DNA of 64,000 nt from Cymbidium sinense (Eukaryota > Streptophyta > Magnoliopsida > Asparagales > Orchidaceae). The stretch spans positions 62,001 to 126,000 of the forward strand of contig JAKCPB010000334.1 in NCBI GenBank assembly GCA_021442155.1, in the 5' to 3' direction. How positions within the stretch are numbered: position 1 is the stretch's first letter; every line of letters starts with the position of its first letter. A model generated the notes under the pieces. That model saw only the letters and a list, made by a program, of their open reading frames with translations. It did no database searches and was not told the DNA's origin. Below, piece by piece: positions 24,245 through 38,200 of this stretch. The translations under genes were made by a program, and so were the position numbers.

Positions 24245-27200
24245 TTTTATTGTTTGGAATGTTAGAGGGATCAGTGCTCTGTCTATTCATAACCATATTA
24301 GAAATCTTTGTCATATACATAATATTTCTTTACTTTTTTTTTCTAGAGCCTCTTATTCTTGATAACAAAATTAACCATGTTGCTAGAATGATCGTTTCAA
24401 TAAATTTTTCTCTAATGTGTAATAAGATTAAGTGTTTTTTGGAATAACTTTGTAGAGGTTTCTATTCTTGATGATTTTCAAAAGTTGTCAATGCTCAAAT
24501 CTCTTATGGTGATTATTGTGTTTTGGGCTTAGATCTAGTAGAAATCTGCTTTGGGATAATTTGAGGAATTTTTCTACCTATGTCAATAAATCTTTATTTT
24601 ATGGTGGTGATTTCAACACTATTTTATTCACTTTTGAATGAAGTGGTGGTTGCTCTCCTAATATTCATTCCATGGGAGAATTTTCTAATATGATCATTGA
24701 TTATAATTTGATTGATATTGGTTTTAAAGTTTCTAATTATACTTGGTAAAACTCTAGACATTGACAAAGGTTGGATCAGATTCTTTTTAATACTCATTAG
24801 ATTACTCAATGGCATATTACTTCTGTCGATCATTTAAGCAGAACCTTTTTTGATCATGCTCCTCTTTTGGTTTCTAGTAAAGATAATTATAATAGATTAA
24901 AAATTTCTCTCCTTTTAGATTTTAGATGATGTGGATTGAGCATATTAATTTTTTTTAAGTTGTGGCTAACAATTGGAAAGCTCCTTTACATCTTGATAAT
25001 TCAATTATGGGGATGAATAGACTTTAGTTTAAGCTTAAATGACTTAAGAAATATCTGGGTTGGTGGAACAAACATTGTTATAATAACCTTTTTGCTAACA
25101 TCAAAGATATGGAAAAAATTATTTATGATCTTGAGGTCTCTATTATGTCTGATCCTTCTAAGATTAAGGACTTGATTGAGGTGAAAGATAAGCTTGTTAA
25201 TTTTCAAAATATGGAGGAGATTATTGGCTTCGAAAAGCTTCTAGTAAACATATTGTGGATTATAATAGGAATACTAGGTATTTCCATGCTTTAGTTATTA
25301 AAAAGAGAGCTTTAAATAATATTAATTAAAATTAAAGATGGCAATGGAGAATGGATTATGGAGAATAATGATATTAAGGTTTGTTATTAATACTTTATAA
25401 ATATGCTTAACAAGAGTTCCTCTTATGAAGTTATTTCTAAATCACACTTGATTCCTTCTATTATTAGCAATGATGATAATGATTTGCTTACTATTGTGCC
25501 TAATGAAGATGAAATTTTTAAAGTTCTTAATAGAATGAACATAGATTCTATTGCTGGTCTGGAGGCTTTCACTACTCAATTTTTTTTTGAATTTTTGGTT
25601 TATTATTAAAAATGATTTGATTAAGGTAATGGTTGATTATTTTTAAGGGTAATCCTTTTCATAGATATTTTCTAGCACTTTATTATTGTTCTCATACCCA
25701 AGAAAGATAATCCGGACTATTGGAGTGATCTTAGACCTATTAGTCTTTGCACCTTCTTCAATAAGGCTGATTTCAAAATTCTTTCCATCAAGCTTAGTCC
25801 TTTACTTCATAAGATTATCTCTCTCAACCAAACTAGTTTTGTTAGAGGTAGATCTATTTGACAACATTTCACTTGCCGAGGAATAAATTCATGACTTAGA
25901 TCTTAGAGGTTGAAATGTTCTTTCCAAATTAGATATTACCAAAGCTTTTGATAATATCTCTTGGGATTTCCTTTTCCATATTATGAATTTATTTGGGTTT
26001 TGATAAATTTACTTTTCTTATTAAAACTTGTATTAATAATGCTTTTTATTTTCTTAATGGGATATTAAAACTTGTATTAATAATTGGGTTTTCTATTTTG
26101 CTTAATGGGAAAGCTTTGGGCTTCTTAACATGGCTTAAGACAAGGGGATCCTTTATCTCGCTTTATTTATTATTGTTGTTGAGTACTTATCTAGGAGCAT
26201 CAATGAGTTATTTTTAAACAATCCTAGTATGTACTACAGAACTCTTGGTGGTCTTCCTATTTCCCACTTAAGCTTTGTAGATGTTTTCATTACTTTTTGC
26301 AATGCTTCTATTCAACATATCAAGAACCTCAAGATTTTTTTAAATAAATTTGGTAGAGAAAGTGGTCTTTCTATCAATGATAACAAAAGCTATTTTATTA
26401 TTTCTTGGTATCTCTAATAATAAAATTGATCAAATCGCCATATCATTAATTTTAAACATCAACACTTACCTCTTAAGTACTAGGTGCTCCTCTATTTGAA
26501 GGTCCAAAATGATCCCATATTTTTTATGAGTTAATTCAAAAAAATTTTAAATAAAATTTTTGTTTGGGAATTCCATTTACTTTCCTTTGGTGATAAACTC
26601 ACTATTCTTAAAAGCACTCTCAATTCTATGCCTCTTTATTTGATTCAAACTATTATTCCCACTAATTCTACTCTTATCATAATTGATCGCTTACTTAATA
26701 AATTTTTTGGGATCCAATAATTCTATTAAAAGAATGCATTGGACATCCTGGCATAAATGCTGTGGTCCTTTGGGTGAAGGTGGTCTTTGTTGCAAACATA
26801 TTCGTGAAGCTATGACTGCCTTCTCTCATATGCTTGGTGGAATTTTAAAAATGATAGCCTTTGGGCTAATTTTATGATGGAAAATATTGATAAGGTAAAC
26901 ACCCTCTTATCTATGCTTATAAAGTTGGTTACTCTCTAGTTTGGAAAAGGCTTTACTCAATTAAATGGGTTGTTGAATCATTAATATCTTGGGGTATTCA
27001 TTCATGCTCTTCTTTCTTTTGGCAAGACAATTGGATTGGCAATGACTCATTTGACTCCCTTTGATCAACACACTCTACTGCTGCTATCAAAGTTAACTCT
27101 TTTTGGATTATTAACAACTGGAATGACAACAAACTTGAGAACTACATTCCTATTTCTATTTTGGACAAGTTTAGCAACATCACTATCTTTTCTAATAAAC

Positions 27201-28289
27201 TTGATCAAATTCTTTTCAAGCTCTCTTACAATGGTGATTTTGTTCTTAAAGAGGTTTGGAAATTTATTAGAAATAAACAAAACACCTCAAATGTTTTCAT
27301 TAAACTTTGGAACAATATCATTTCCATTTCTTATTTTTTTTAGCTTGGAGGATTTTGAATGACTTCATTCTTGTAGATTCTTTGCTCTGGCTTAAAGGGT
27401 TTTATTTACCTTCTAAGTGCTATTGTTGCTATCACATTGAAAATGTTAATCTTGTTTTTGTCAATGGTGCTATTACTTCCAAACTTTGGATATGGTATGA
27501 TGATTTATTTAACACTAACTATTTTCATGGCTCTCTTTCATTATATCAACTTCTTGAAGTTTGTTTCCATATCGTGAAAGGTCATATAGAAAGTTTTAAT
27601 TTCTATTACCCTTATTTGGTTCATTTGGATGGATAGAAATGATGCTAAATATCGAGGCATCCCTATGAACCATAAAAGGATCTTTGCTAGAACTAAAGAA
27701 AAAATTCATGCTTTGTTTAATGCAAATTTAATTAGTAATCTTCAATTTAGAGCTGATAAATTTGTGGCTGAGAAATTGGGTAACACTTTGCATGATGACC
27801 CTTCCTACAAGAGTATTAGGATTATACATTGGATTAAGCCTAAAGAAAATTTTATTAAGATCAATACTAATGGTTTGTTTCCCTAATAAATATGGTTGTG
27901 GTGGAATTCTTAGGGATTCTAAAGGTACTATCATTTGTGCTTTTGCCTACCCCTCAAAGCTTTTTTATGTTGAGCTCACAGTTAATAAAGCTAATGATAT
28001 TTGTTTAAGCAAAGACATTTTTAATATTAGGATTGAAGTTGATGCTCTTCTTCTACTTGATATGCTCAATACTAATAAAATAGGGAATGCTAATTTATTT
28101 TATCTTATTAATCACACTAATAGGGTTCTTTCTCAAGTTTGCTACAATATTTCTCAAATTCTTTTAATGCTTGTGCGATTTCTGGATAATTTAGCTGAAT
28201 TAAATGAGCTCACTTTATTTGATAACCATAGCTTACTTAAGCATCCGCATGGTCGGTCGATAACACGAATTTGCTTACCTCAATTTTAA
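24237..28289 (+). pseudogene. LINE L4 ORF2: endonuclease, reverse transcriptase, zf-RVT, RNase H
   Basis: ORF2 would nick target DNA and copy the element RNA onto it. It starts at ATG 24237, where ATGTTTAA overlaps the presumed ORF1 end. The endonuclease shows FNFIVWNVRGIS, GGDFNTI near 24604 and DHAPL near 24850. The reverse transcriptase shows PKKDNPDYWSDLRPISLCT near 25701, TSFVRGRSI near 25830, DITKAFDNISWDF near 25934 and RQGDPLSR at 26138-26161. The catalytic FADD box is FVDV (26274-26285), so it is dead. A zf-RVT remnant (AWRILNDF, KCYCC) lies at 27345-27430. RNase H reads FIKINTNG, where family members have Asp before the Gly, then CGGILRDSKG, IEVDALLLL and DNLAEL. There are many frameshifts. 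Confidence 0.85.
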
Positions 28290-30686
28290 CTTTCGGTTAT
28301 TTTGTTGATCATATTGCTATGGTGATTTTATTCAGTTTACTTTTTGGTTGTTTTTTTTTTTGCTTCCCTCAGCAGGAATTGGTTTTTGCTATTTTTCATT
28401 AGGGTCCTAGTCAATCTCACTTTATATGAAAGTTGCATTATTGGTTTTAGTTTATTTCAAAACTTAAACCCCCTTCCTCTTTACCCCATTTTATACTTGA
28501 TTGACCCTTATTTGGGTCATAGTGGTACTATTTTTAATTAGTTTTCCTATCCTCTAGAACTGGTGGTTTTCTTTCTATGGTTTACACTATGCTTCTTTTT
28601 TCACAGAGCTACTGATGTTTTGGGGGTATCCTATTGAGTTATTCCGATTTTGGCCTACCCTTATACTAATTGATGTTGGGTTTGCCTCGGTTTTGGTATT
28701 TTACCTTATTTGAATTGGATTTTTGGCTACTATGGTTGGTTCTACTGGATGTTGCAATTTGCTTCTTCCTTCTACCTGACTATTTTGGGTGGTCAATTTT
28801 TCATGGCTACTATTGGTCTCTTTTGGTTTGGCTTAGTTTTGAGCTTTTTGATGGTTGTTGTTCTCCTTTTCTAGTTTCTCTTGGGGGCTTCTGCTGGTTG
28901 GTTTTTCCCTCTACCTTGTGGATTAGAGGTAGATTTTTTCTAGTTGTTGCCCTCCTATTTTATCTTTTATGGTGATTATCTAGTCTTTAGGGTTTGGAAG
29001 GGGCTTTATTTGCCTCTGGCCTTGTTTCTTTCCTCCTTCTTTGCTGTGGTTGGGTGGTTCTCTTTGGCATTTTATCTTTTTTTTTTCCACTAAGTTACCA
29101 ATTTTGTTTCTTGGTTTTTTGGGATATCTCCAAGTGGGTTGTGGCTATGCCTACTATTGTTCTTTCCCTCTATTTTGTGCTTTGTATTGGGTTAACATCT
29201 AGTTTTAGCTAGCTGCTACCTTTACTGAATTGTAACTTCTGCTATTGTGTTTGATTGTTGGTTGGCAGCTATTGGTCTCTTTAAAATTTGCTTAGGTTTG
29301 GTTTTTTTTTTTCAATTCTTTATGGTTATTTTCCTAGTTTGGGTTGGTGTTTTCTTTGTTGGTTGTTTCTTTGTTGATTGGTATGAGGCGTTGTGGTTTT
29401 TTTTCATCTTGACTTGGGTTTTGTTTACTAGGAGATGGTTATGGCTATTTTGTATGCCTACTAGTTTCTTTAGTCTCCTCGACTAGATTGGTGGTTTCTT
29501 TGAGGAGTTGTGGCTCTCTCGGCTTGGTGTCTTGGGATTAGATGTTGTCTTCCTTGGATGCTTGTGCCTTGGCTTGGTGTCTTGGGATTTAGATTGGCTA
29601 TTGGTATTGAATCCCTATGGTTTACTCTCCTTGTTTCCATATTGTCTTTGTGGTGCTAGATTTCTATTTTCTTCTGCCTTGGTGGTGGTTTTGATGGTAA
29701 TTTTTGGATGCCCTCTTGGTCTCCCTATAGCTTTCCTCTCTCTGGTGTTGCTTATCTTCTACTATTTTGCTATTTGGGTGGAGGTTTTACCCTTAGATTT
29801 GGATTAATATTGCTTTGGAGATAGTCATGGGTTGTTGTTATGCCTTTGGGGCTATTTTGTTGGCTTGTGTTGTTACCCCAATTCATGTTGACTGCTCCTT
29901 TTTTTGTGTTTCTCTTCCTTTTGGTGGTGGCTTTGGTGGAATTATTGCTTGGTTTTTTTAGCTTGGCCACTGATCTTGTTGTAACTTTTAGGGTGCTAGC
30001 TTTATGTGATTGGTCTTTTGTGGGTTTTGGTTGGTGGGTTGGCGGTGCTACTTTCTCTATTTGTTTGGTGGGACTAGGTCACTATTTTCCTTGGATGGTT
30101 TCCTAATATCAAGTATGTTGGCTATGATGGCATTGATGTTTCCTCATATCTTCACTCTAATTGGTATCATTACATATGACTATAACACTTCTCAGGAAGT
30201 TTGGATGCTCATATGTATTGTTTCCACTTGAGATGAGCCCAAGCCTTCTCTTTCTCAGCTCTCTCTAAATTATTTACTTTATCCTTTTCCCTTGAGCTAT
30301 GATTATTGCCTTTATAGTGTTTTTTCTGAAATTCTTTTGGTTGGAACTTCTATGGAATGAGCTATACTCAGTCAACTCAACTGTTGTTGCTGTGGATCTT
30401 GTTTATCATGCTTTCTCAAAGGGATCAAGTGCTACTTTTCACTAGTCCTTATACTACTTTCATGAGTTGTAATAGTCTTATTTTGTGTCTTTTTCTCATA
30501 TGCTTTTTAGCAATTGTATTTGTTTTGGTTTTTCTTTTATTTTCCTTTCCATTTCTTTTGTACTTAGATGGGGGTTTGGCTCTTTAGGTCTCTTGTAGCT
30601 CTGAGAGTAGTAGAACTTTGAGCTTTACCCCTATTAAGGACATTGTATCTTTTCCTTTTATGGTAATAAAATTCTAACTTTTCCCA
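28290..30686 (+). mobile_element. LINE L4 3' untranslated region, strongly T/G-rich
   Basis: After the RNase H stop the + strand is dominated by T and G for about 1.8 kb, with little A or C, so every frame yields Leu/Phe/Trp/Val-rich chance peptides. From about 30105 it becomes the 580-base terminal module shared by copies L1, L3 and L5 (GTATGTTGGCTATGATGGC, GATGCTCATATGTATTG, CTCATATGCTTTTTAGCA, TACTTAGATGGGGGTTTGG, GGTAATAAAATTC). The module end is constant across copies, as expected of the sequence recognised by the LINE reverse transcriptase. Confidence 0.75.
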
Positions 30687-31515
30687 ACAAAGAAACCCCC
30701 AAACCATAAACCCAAAACCCTAAAACCTATAAGCTTAAACCCTAAACAACCCTAAACCCAAACCCTAAACCCTAAACTCAACTAAACTAAACCCTACACT
30801 AAAAACCTAAACTAAACCTAAACTTAATAAAACCTAAAATAAAATAAATAAATAAACCTAAACCAAAATAAAATATAAAATAAACCTAAACTAAACCTAA
30901 AACCTAAAAATCAAATAAATAAAATAAAAATAAACTAAAATAAAATAAATAAAACCTAAACTAAACTAAACTAAAGTTAAAATAAAATCTTAATAAAATA
31001 AAACAAACCTAAAATAAAAATAAATATAAACTAAAATAAAATAAAATAAAAAATAAAACTCTAAAAATTAAAAAAATTAAACTTAAAATAAAATAACAAA
31101 TAAACTAAAATAAACTAAACTAAAATAAATAAACCTAAACCTAAATAAAATAAATAAACCTAAACTTAAACTAAAAAATAAAATAATAAACTATACACAG
31201 ACACAAAACTAAAATAAAACCTAAAATAAACCTAAAATAAAACCAAACCTAAACCTAAAAAATAAAATAAAACCTAAACCTAAACCTAAAAAAAATAAAA
31301 TAAAACAAAACCTAAATAAAAAAAAATAAAAAAACTAAAATAAACTAAATAAAAATAAACTAAAATAAAATAAACTAAAATAAATAAATAAATATATAAA
31401 CTAAATTAAATAAATAAAATAAAAAAATAAAATATAAAAATAAAATAATAAACTAAATAAATAATAAATAAACTAAATAAACCTAAACTGGGTTTGTTTA
31501 TTTAAAAAAAAAATC
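30687..31515. repeat. Telomere-like unit after LINE L4
   Basis: A short CCCTAAA block (30700-30800) follows the LINE end, then an A-rich CTAAA/TAAAA block, then the junction word at 31478-31515 (GGGTTTGTTTATTT plus an A-run). No GRP copy is present. Confidence 0.85.
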
Positions 31516-34500
31516 CTAAACCCTAAACTAAAATAAAACCTAACCACCCAACCCTGACTAAACCCTAGGCCAAACCATAAACCCTAAACTGACCACAACC
31601 TGACCCTAAAAACTGACCATAAAATCCTAAACCCTTACCTAAACCACAACCCTAAACCCTAAAATCATAAAAGCCGACCTAAACCCAAAGCATAAACCAC
31701 CCAAAGCCAAGCACTAAACCTAAATCCCACACCCTGACAAAACCTAAACCCAGACCCTACCCTGAGCCTAAACACTACCATAAACCCTAAAACTGGCTTA
31801 AAACTAAAGGCTAAATAAAATAAAAATAAACCTAAACTAAAGATTAAAATAAAACTAAAAACAAATAAAAGCACATAAACCAAAAAGAAACTAAAATAAA
31901 CTTAAAATGAAATAAATAAACTACTAAATAAAATAAAATAAACTAATAAATAAAATAAATAAAATAAATAAAATAAAACTGCTTTACTTAAATAAAATAA
32001 AATAATTAAATAATTAAAATCTTAAATCCTAAACCCTAAACCATAAACATAAACACCTTAAACCTTAAATCCTAAACCTAATCCACAAATCTTGGACCCC
32101 AAACCTACCCAAATACACTGAGCTAAATCTAAATACTGAGCCTACTAACCTAATACCACTAAACCTAAACCCTAAATCCTCCAACCACCCTAACTCACCC
32201 AATACTGACCCCAACCTAAATAACACCCAAAATCTATCCACTGACTGAGCCACCACAGGCTGACCACTCCTATCCAAACTAACCCAAACCCCTAAACACA
32301 CTAAATAAACCAAACCTACTGACCAAACACAAACTTGACCTAGGCTGAGCCTAATCTGAGCCCTACACTAATAAAGCTCCAAACCCCACTAAAAACCCTG
32401 GGCCACTACCTAACTACCCTTAAACTAAGTAACTAAACCCTAAACCTAAATACCAAACTGAAAAAAAACCCAAACCCTAAAAACTGAGCTCCACTAGTAA
32501 AAAACCTAAAAAAACTAAAACTAAATAAAACCAAAATAAAATAATTAAAAACTTAAACCTAATTAAAAATTAAATTAAATAAAATAAAACTTAAACTAAA
32601 CCAAATCATAAAATAAAAAAATAAATAAAAATAAAAAACTAAACTAAAATAAAATAAATAAAACTAAATAAAAAATAAAATAAACCTAAAATTAAAAAAC
32701 AATTAAAATAAAATAAAACTAAACCTAAAATAAACATTAATTAAACTTAAAATAAAATAAAATAAAACTGAATAAAACTTAAACCTAAAATAAATAAAAA
32801 TAAAAAACTTAAACCTTAAACTAAAAATCAAATAAAATAAAATAAAATAAATAAACAAAATAAACTTAAATTAAGATAAACTAAATCTAAACCTAAAATA
32901 AACTAAACCTAAACCTAAACCAAAAGTAAATAAAATAAAATAAACTAAAAATAAACCTAAACTTAAACTAAAAAGTAAAACCTAAAAATAAACGTAACAT
33001 AAAAACCTAAAACATAAACCGAAAAAAATAAATTAAAAACCTAAACCTAAACATTAAAATCTAAAATAAAACCTAAACATAAAATAAAATAAAATAAAAC
33101 TAAACTAAAAAAAAATAAATAAACATAAACCTAAACTTTAAAATAAACTAAAATAAAACCTAAAGAAATAAACCTAAAAAAAATAAACTAAATAAAATAA
33201 ATAAAAAGGACTTAAAGAAAAATAAAATAAAATAAACTAAAATAAATAAAAAATAAACTAAATAAATGAAACCAGTGGTTACTTAATTTTAAAAGAAAAA
33301 AAATTAACTTCAAAACTTTACCCTACCCAACCATGAACCCTAACCAATACTTAAACCACTAAACCCAAATCTTAAACCCCAAATAAAACAACCTAAACCC
33401 TAAACTACCTACTAAACCATACCCAATCCAAACAAAATAAAGATCTTAAACCTGCTAAACCTAAAACCCTAAATTGATCCCTCAAAAGGCCCTAAACTAA
33501 AACCACTAGGCCAAAAACCTACTAAACTAAACTGAGCCACTGACTCACAGGCCCTAAACTCACTAAACCACACTACCATACCACTGACCCACCTCCACCC
33601 TACTGATACTGACCATGAGCTCCCAGGCCACTAAACTGAGCCACACCTAAACCACTGATCCTAAACCTAAAACCCAAATACCCACACTACACTAAACTGA
33701 ACTGAGCTACTGGGCTAAGGCTCAACCCTAAAATAAACTATAAATAAAACCTAAATGGTTATACTAAACCTAAATAAATATAATAAAATAAAATAAAATA
33801 ACTAAACTACTTAAACTAAAACTAAAATAAAATAATTAAAAGATGAACTAAAGTAAATAAAGTAAATAAAACCTAAACTAAATAAAATAAATAAAAAAAC
33901 TAAATAAAATAAAATTTCTAAAATAAACATTAATTAAATCTAAATTAAATTAAATTATATAAACTTATAAAATTAATCCTAAAAATAAATAAAAAAAATT
34001 AAACCATAAATAAAAAAAAAAAACTAAAGAAAACAAAATAAACCAAAACTAAAATAAACTAAACTATACTAAATAAAGCTAAACTTAAATCTAAAATTAA
34101 AACTTAAACTAAACATAAACTAAATAAAATATAATAAACTAAAATAAACTTAACTAAAAAAAAATAAAACCTAAAAATAAACCTAAAATAAAACCTAAAA
34201 CATAAACTAAAATAAAATTAAAACCAAACTAAACATAAAATAAAATAAAACCTAAACATAAAATAAAATACAAATATTATATTAAAATAAACCTAAATAA
34301 ACTAAAAAAATAAAACCTAAAATAAACCTAAAATAAAATCTAAAACCTAAACTAAAAAATAAATAAAATAAACTAAACCTAAAAATAAAAATAAAAAAAA
34401 TAAAATAAAAATAAAATAAACTAAAATTAACCAAATACTACTAAATAAAAATAAAATAAACTTACTAAATAAATAAACCTAAATAAATAAATAAACTAAA

Positions 34501-34840
34501 TAAAAATAAATGAACTAAATAAAAATAAAAATAAATAAACAATAAATACAAATAAATAAACCTAAAACTATTGCATAATTTAAAATAAATAAATATAATT
34601 CCAACCTAAACTAAACCCACATAAACCCAAACACCATAAACTAAGCAACCTGAGCCAAACCTAAACTAAAACCATAAAACCCTAAATCATAAACTAAATC
34701 TATAAACCACACCCTAAACCTTAAACCCTAAAAACCTAAACTACCATAAACCTAAAACCCTAAATATTAAGTTATCTCTAACCATTTTAAACTAAGTCCT
34801 AAACCCTAAACCCTCCTTAACCATACCCCTAAACCCAACC
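31516..34840. repeat. Telomere-like units with C/G-enriched variant blocks
   Basis: A-rich blocks (31801-31980, 32501-33265, 33721-34560) alternate with blocks that should be CCCTAAA but contain many CTGACC, CTGAGCC, CCACT and ACTGACC words: 31540-31800, 32080-32500, 33300-33720 and 34600-34840. Junction words lie near 31980, 33265 (CCAGTGGTTACTTAATTTTA) and 34560. The variant words look like a milder form of the change at 21960-22860. No GRP or LINE insert occurs in these 3.3 kb, and no open frame is convincing. Confidence 0.8.
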
Positions 34841-35255
34841 TCGAGGTCGGTGGATATGATGGTGGTTATGGAGGAAAAATCTGGATATGGGGGATCTAGA
34901 GGTGCTGGTGGATATGGAGGTGGTGATTATGGAGGCAGGAGGAGTTATAGAGGTTATAACCATGATGGTGGCCGAGGGATAGATCAAGGATACGATGGAG
35001 GATCCTGCTACTCTATAGATGAGGGTGGTTCTGATGGGAATTGGAGAAACTGAAGAACAGCTGATTTGACCTATTGCTTATGGAAATGTGTCTTTACAGT
35101 AGAGATGGATATAGTTATCTAAGGTTTTTTATTTGCTCTATGCGTGCTCATTTTTTATCTATGTCATCACCTGCATCTTTGAAAACTTGGTCTCTTACAT
35201 GGTTGATGAAATCCAAAAGATGAAATTTTGAATATGAATTTATTCTCTATTAAAA
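34841..35255 (+). pseudogene. GRP copy G5: 5'-shortened glycine-rich tail and 3' UTR
   Basis: The copy lacks the RRM end. It begins at TCGAGGTCGGTGGATATG, equivalent to the GGAGGTGCTGGTGGATATG point in full copies. The frame GYGGSRGAGGYGGGDYGG, RRSYRGYNHDGG, DQGYDGGSCY, SDGNWRN is open to the TGA at 35051. The 3' UTR follows and ends TTATTCTCTATTAAAAA. Its left edge matches that of G11 and G14, a second junction class. Confidence 0.85.
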
Positions 35256-38200
35256 ACCCATCACCTTCAACCTTAAACCCTAAAAACCCAAAAAACCATC
35301 AAACCGTAAACCCTAAACCCTAATCCCTAAACCCTAAACTAACCTTTAAACCCTAAACTCTAAATTAACCTAAACCCTAAATCGTAAACCCTAAACCCTA
35401 AATTAACCAAAATCCTAAACCATAAATCCTAAAGAAACCTAAACCTAAAATACCAAATAACCCAAACATAAAATAAGAATAAAAATAAAAATAAAATAAA
35501 ATAAAACTAAATAAAACTTAAAGTTAAAAATAAATCTAAAAATAAAACCTAAAAATAAAACTAAACCCTAAACTAAAATAAACTTAAACCTAAAATTAAT
35601 AAAATAAAATAAATGTAAACCTAAATTAAAATAAACTAAACTAATATAAATAAAACCTAAATCTAAACCTAAAATAAACTAAACTAAACCCCAAATAAAA
35701 TAAAATAAAATAAATTAAAAATAAACCTAAACTAAACTAAAAAATAAAACCTAAAATAAACCTAAACTAAAACCTAAAACATAAATCTAAACTAAAATAA
35801 AAAAATAAAACTATAAAATAAAATTAATTAAATTAAAACTAAAATAAACCTAAACTAACCTAAAAAAAATAAATTAAAATAAAAACCTAAACTAAAATAA
35901 ATAAACTTAAAATAAATAAACTACTAAATAAAAGATAAAAATATAAAATAAAATAAAAAAAATAAAATAAACTAAATAAACCTAAACTAGTTTACTTTTT
36001 TAAAAAATAAATAAATAAATAAAATCCTAATAAACTTAAACACTAAAACTTACCCAAAACCAACTAACCCTAAACCTAACCCTAAAACCTTAAAAACCCC
36101 AAATCCTTAACCAAAGCGGACCACAACCTTAAACCACTAAACCCACAAATCCTACACCTTAACCCTAAAATATAACCTTAAACACTAAACACTAAACCAA
36201 ACCTAAACTAGGCCACTAAACCTAAACCCTAAAACCTAAAAACAAAACCTAAAATAAACTAAATAAAACCTATAAATAAAATAAATAAAACCTAAAACCT
36301 AAATATAAAATAAAACTTATACCAAAATTAAAAAATAAAATAAAGTTAAACCCTAAACTAAATAAAATAAAATAAAATAAAATAAAAATAAACCTTAACA
36401 TAACCTAAGTAAAATAAAAAAATAAAATAAAATAAAAACCTAAACTACAACCTTAAACCAAAACCCAAAGAAAATAAAATAAAAATAAAACTAAACTAAA
36501 ATAAAATAAATAAAACCTAAACTAAACAAAATTAAAACCTAAATAAATTCAAAACTAAACCTAAAGTAAAATGAAATAAACCTAAAATAAATAAAATAAA
36601 AAAACAAAATAAAACCTAAACCTAAAAAAAATAAAATAAATAAAATAAAACCTAAACCATAAACTAAAAATAAACTTGAACCTAAAATGAAATAAAATAA
36701 ACCTAACCTAAAATAAAAATAAACTAAACTAAAATAAAAAAACCTAAACCTAAAATAAACTAAACCTAAACCTAAACTAAACTAAATAAAATAAAATAAA
36801 CTAAAATAAACATAAACCTAAAATATAAACAAAAATAAACCTAAAATAAAAACCTGAAACTTAAACATAAAAAAATAAAATAAAAACCTAAATCTAAACC
36901 TAAAAATAAAAAAAATAAAACATTAACCTAAGAAAATAATAATAAAACTCATGTAAAAAATAAACATAAACTTAACTCTAAACTGAAATAAACTAAAATA
37001 AAACCTAAAATAAAATAAATAAACTAATTTAAATAAGATAATATAAATATAAAGCAAAATCAAATTAAAATATAATAAACAAAATAAAATAAATAAACTA
37101 ATCTAAACCTAAACTAAACCTTCCATACCACACCCCACCACAAGTACCTGAGCCTCTAACATACTACTAAACCCTATATAATATAAATAAAACCCTAACC
37201 CTACCCTGATCCTACAAACTGGGCCTTACAACCTTCCCACCACCACACCCAACCCACCTAAACCCTGGGCCTAAACTCCTCCTACCCAAATCTTAAAACC
37301 TAAACCCCCAGGCCAAAACCCTAAACTGGACCCAACTTACCAAACCTAAAATCTAAACCAACTAAATCTTAAACTTAATTAAATAAAACTAAAACTAAAT
37401 AAAATAAAATTAAAATAAACTTAAACCAAAACATAAAAGACTAAACCTAAACCTAAACCTAAAATTAAAATAAAATAAAATAAATAAATAAAATTAAACT
37501 AAAAACAAATAATTAAAAAATAAACTAAACTAAAAAAAAAATAAAGAAACCTAAAATAAAAACCTAAATAAAATAAAACTAACGTGATAAAAAAATAAAC
37601 CTAAAATAAAATAAAATAAAAACAAAATAAAAACCTAAACCTAAAAAATAAACCTAAAATTAAAACCTCAAAATAAATAAAAAATAAAACCTAAGCTATA
37701 AACTAAAAAAAAAACCTAAGCCTCAAATAAATAAAATAAAATAAACTTAAACCTAAATTAAAATAAACTAAACAAAAAAAATAAAACCTAAACCTAAATT
37801 AAACAAAACCAAAACCTTAGACTAAATAAAATGAAATAAATAAAAAATTAACATAAACCTAAAGTAAAAAATATAACCTAAAAAAGAACCTAAAATAAAA
37901 ACCAAAATCCTAAACCTTAAAAAATAAAATAAATACCTAAACCTAAACCTAAAATTAAAAGATAAAACCTAAACCTAAACAATAAAATAAAAATAAACAA
38001 AACTAAAAAATAAACAAAAACTTAAACCTAAACCTAATCCTAAAAAGTAAACTAAAATAAAAAATGTAAACTAAAACTAATAAACCTAAATTAAATAAAT
38101 TAAATGAAAATTAATAAAAGATAAACTAATTAAACCTAAATTTATGAGTTTGCTAAATTTTTTAAAAAAAACCATAAATCCTAAACCCTAAACCCTAAAT

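Larger units (their letters stand above)
22900..30686 (+). mobile_element. Long decayed plant L1-type LINE (copy L4)
   Basis: All LINE parts occur in order on one strand: ORF1 with a DUF4283-like region and zinc knuckle (about 23020-24244), ORF2 with endonuclease (24237-24900), reverse transcriptase (25690-26420), zf-RVT (27340-27540) and RNase H (27820-28230), then a 3' untranslated region of about 2.4 kb (28290-30686). It ends GGTAATAAAATTCTAACTTT and TCCCAACAAAG, then CCCCCAAACC telomere-like repeat. Many stops and frameshifts and mutated catalytic residues make it inactive. At nearly 7.8 kb it is near full length. The exact 5' end is uncertain because the 22900-23020 flank is not recognisable. 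Confidence 0.85.

Noticed and set aside
28344..30106. A series of Leu/Phe/Trp-rich frames that look like membrane proteins
   Set aside because: They lie in the T/G-rich LINE 3' UTR, where low A content removes stop codons. They have no start context, no conserved motifs and no counterpart in the other LINE copies.
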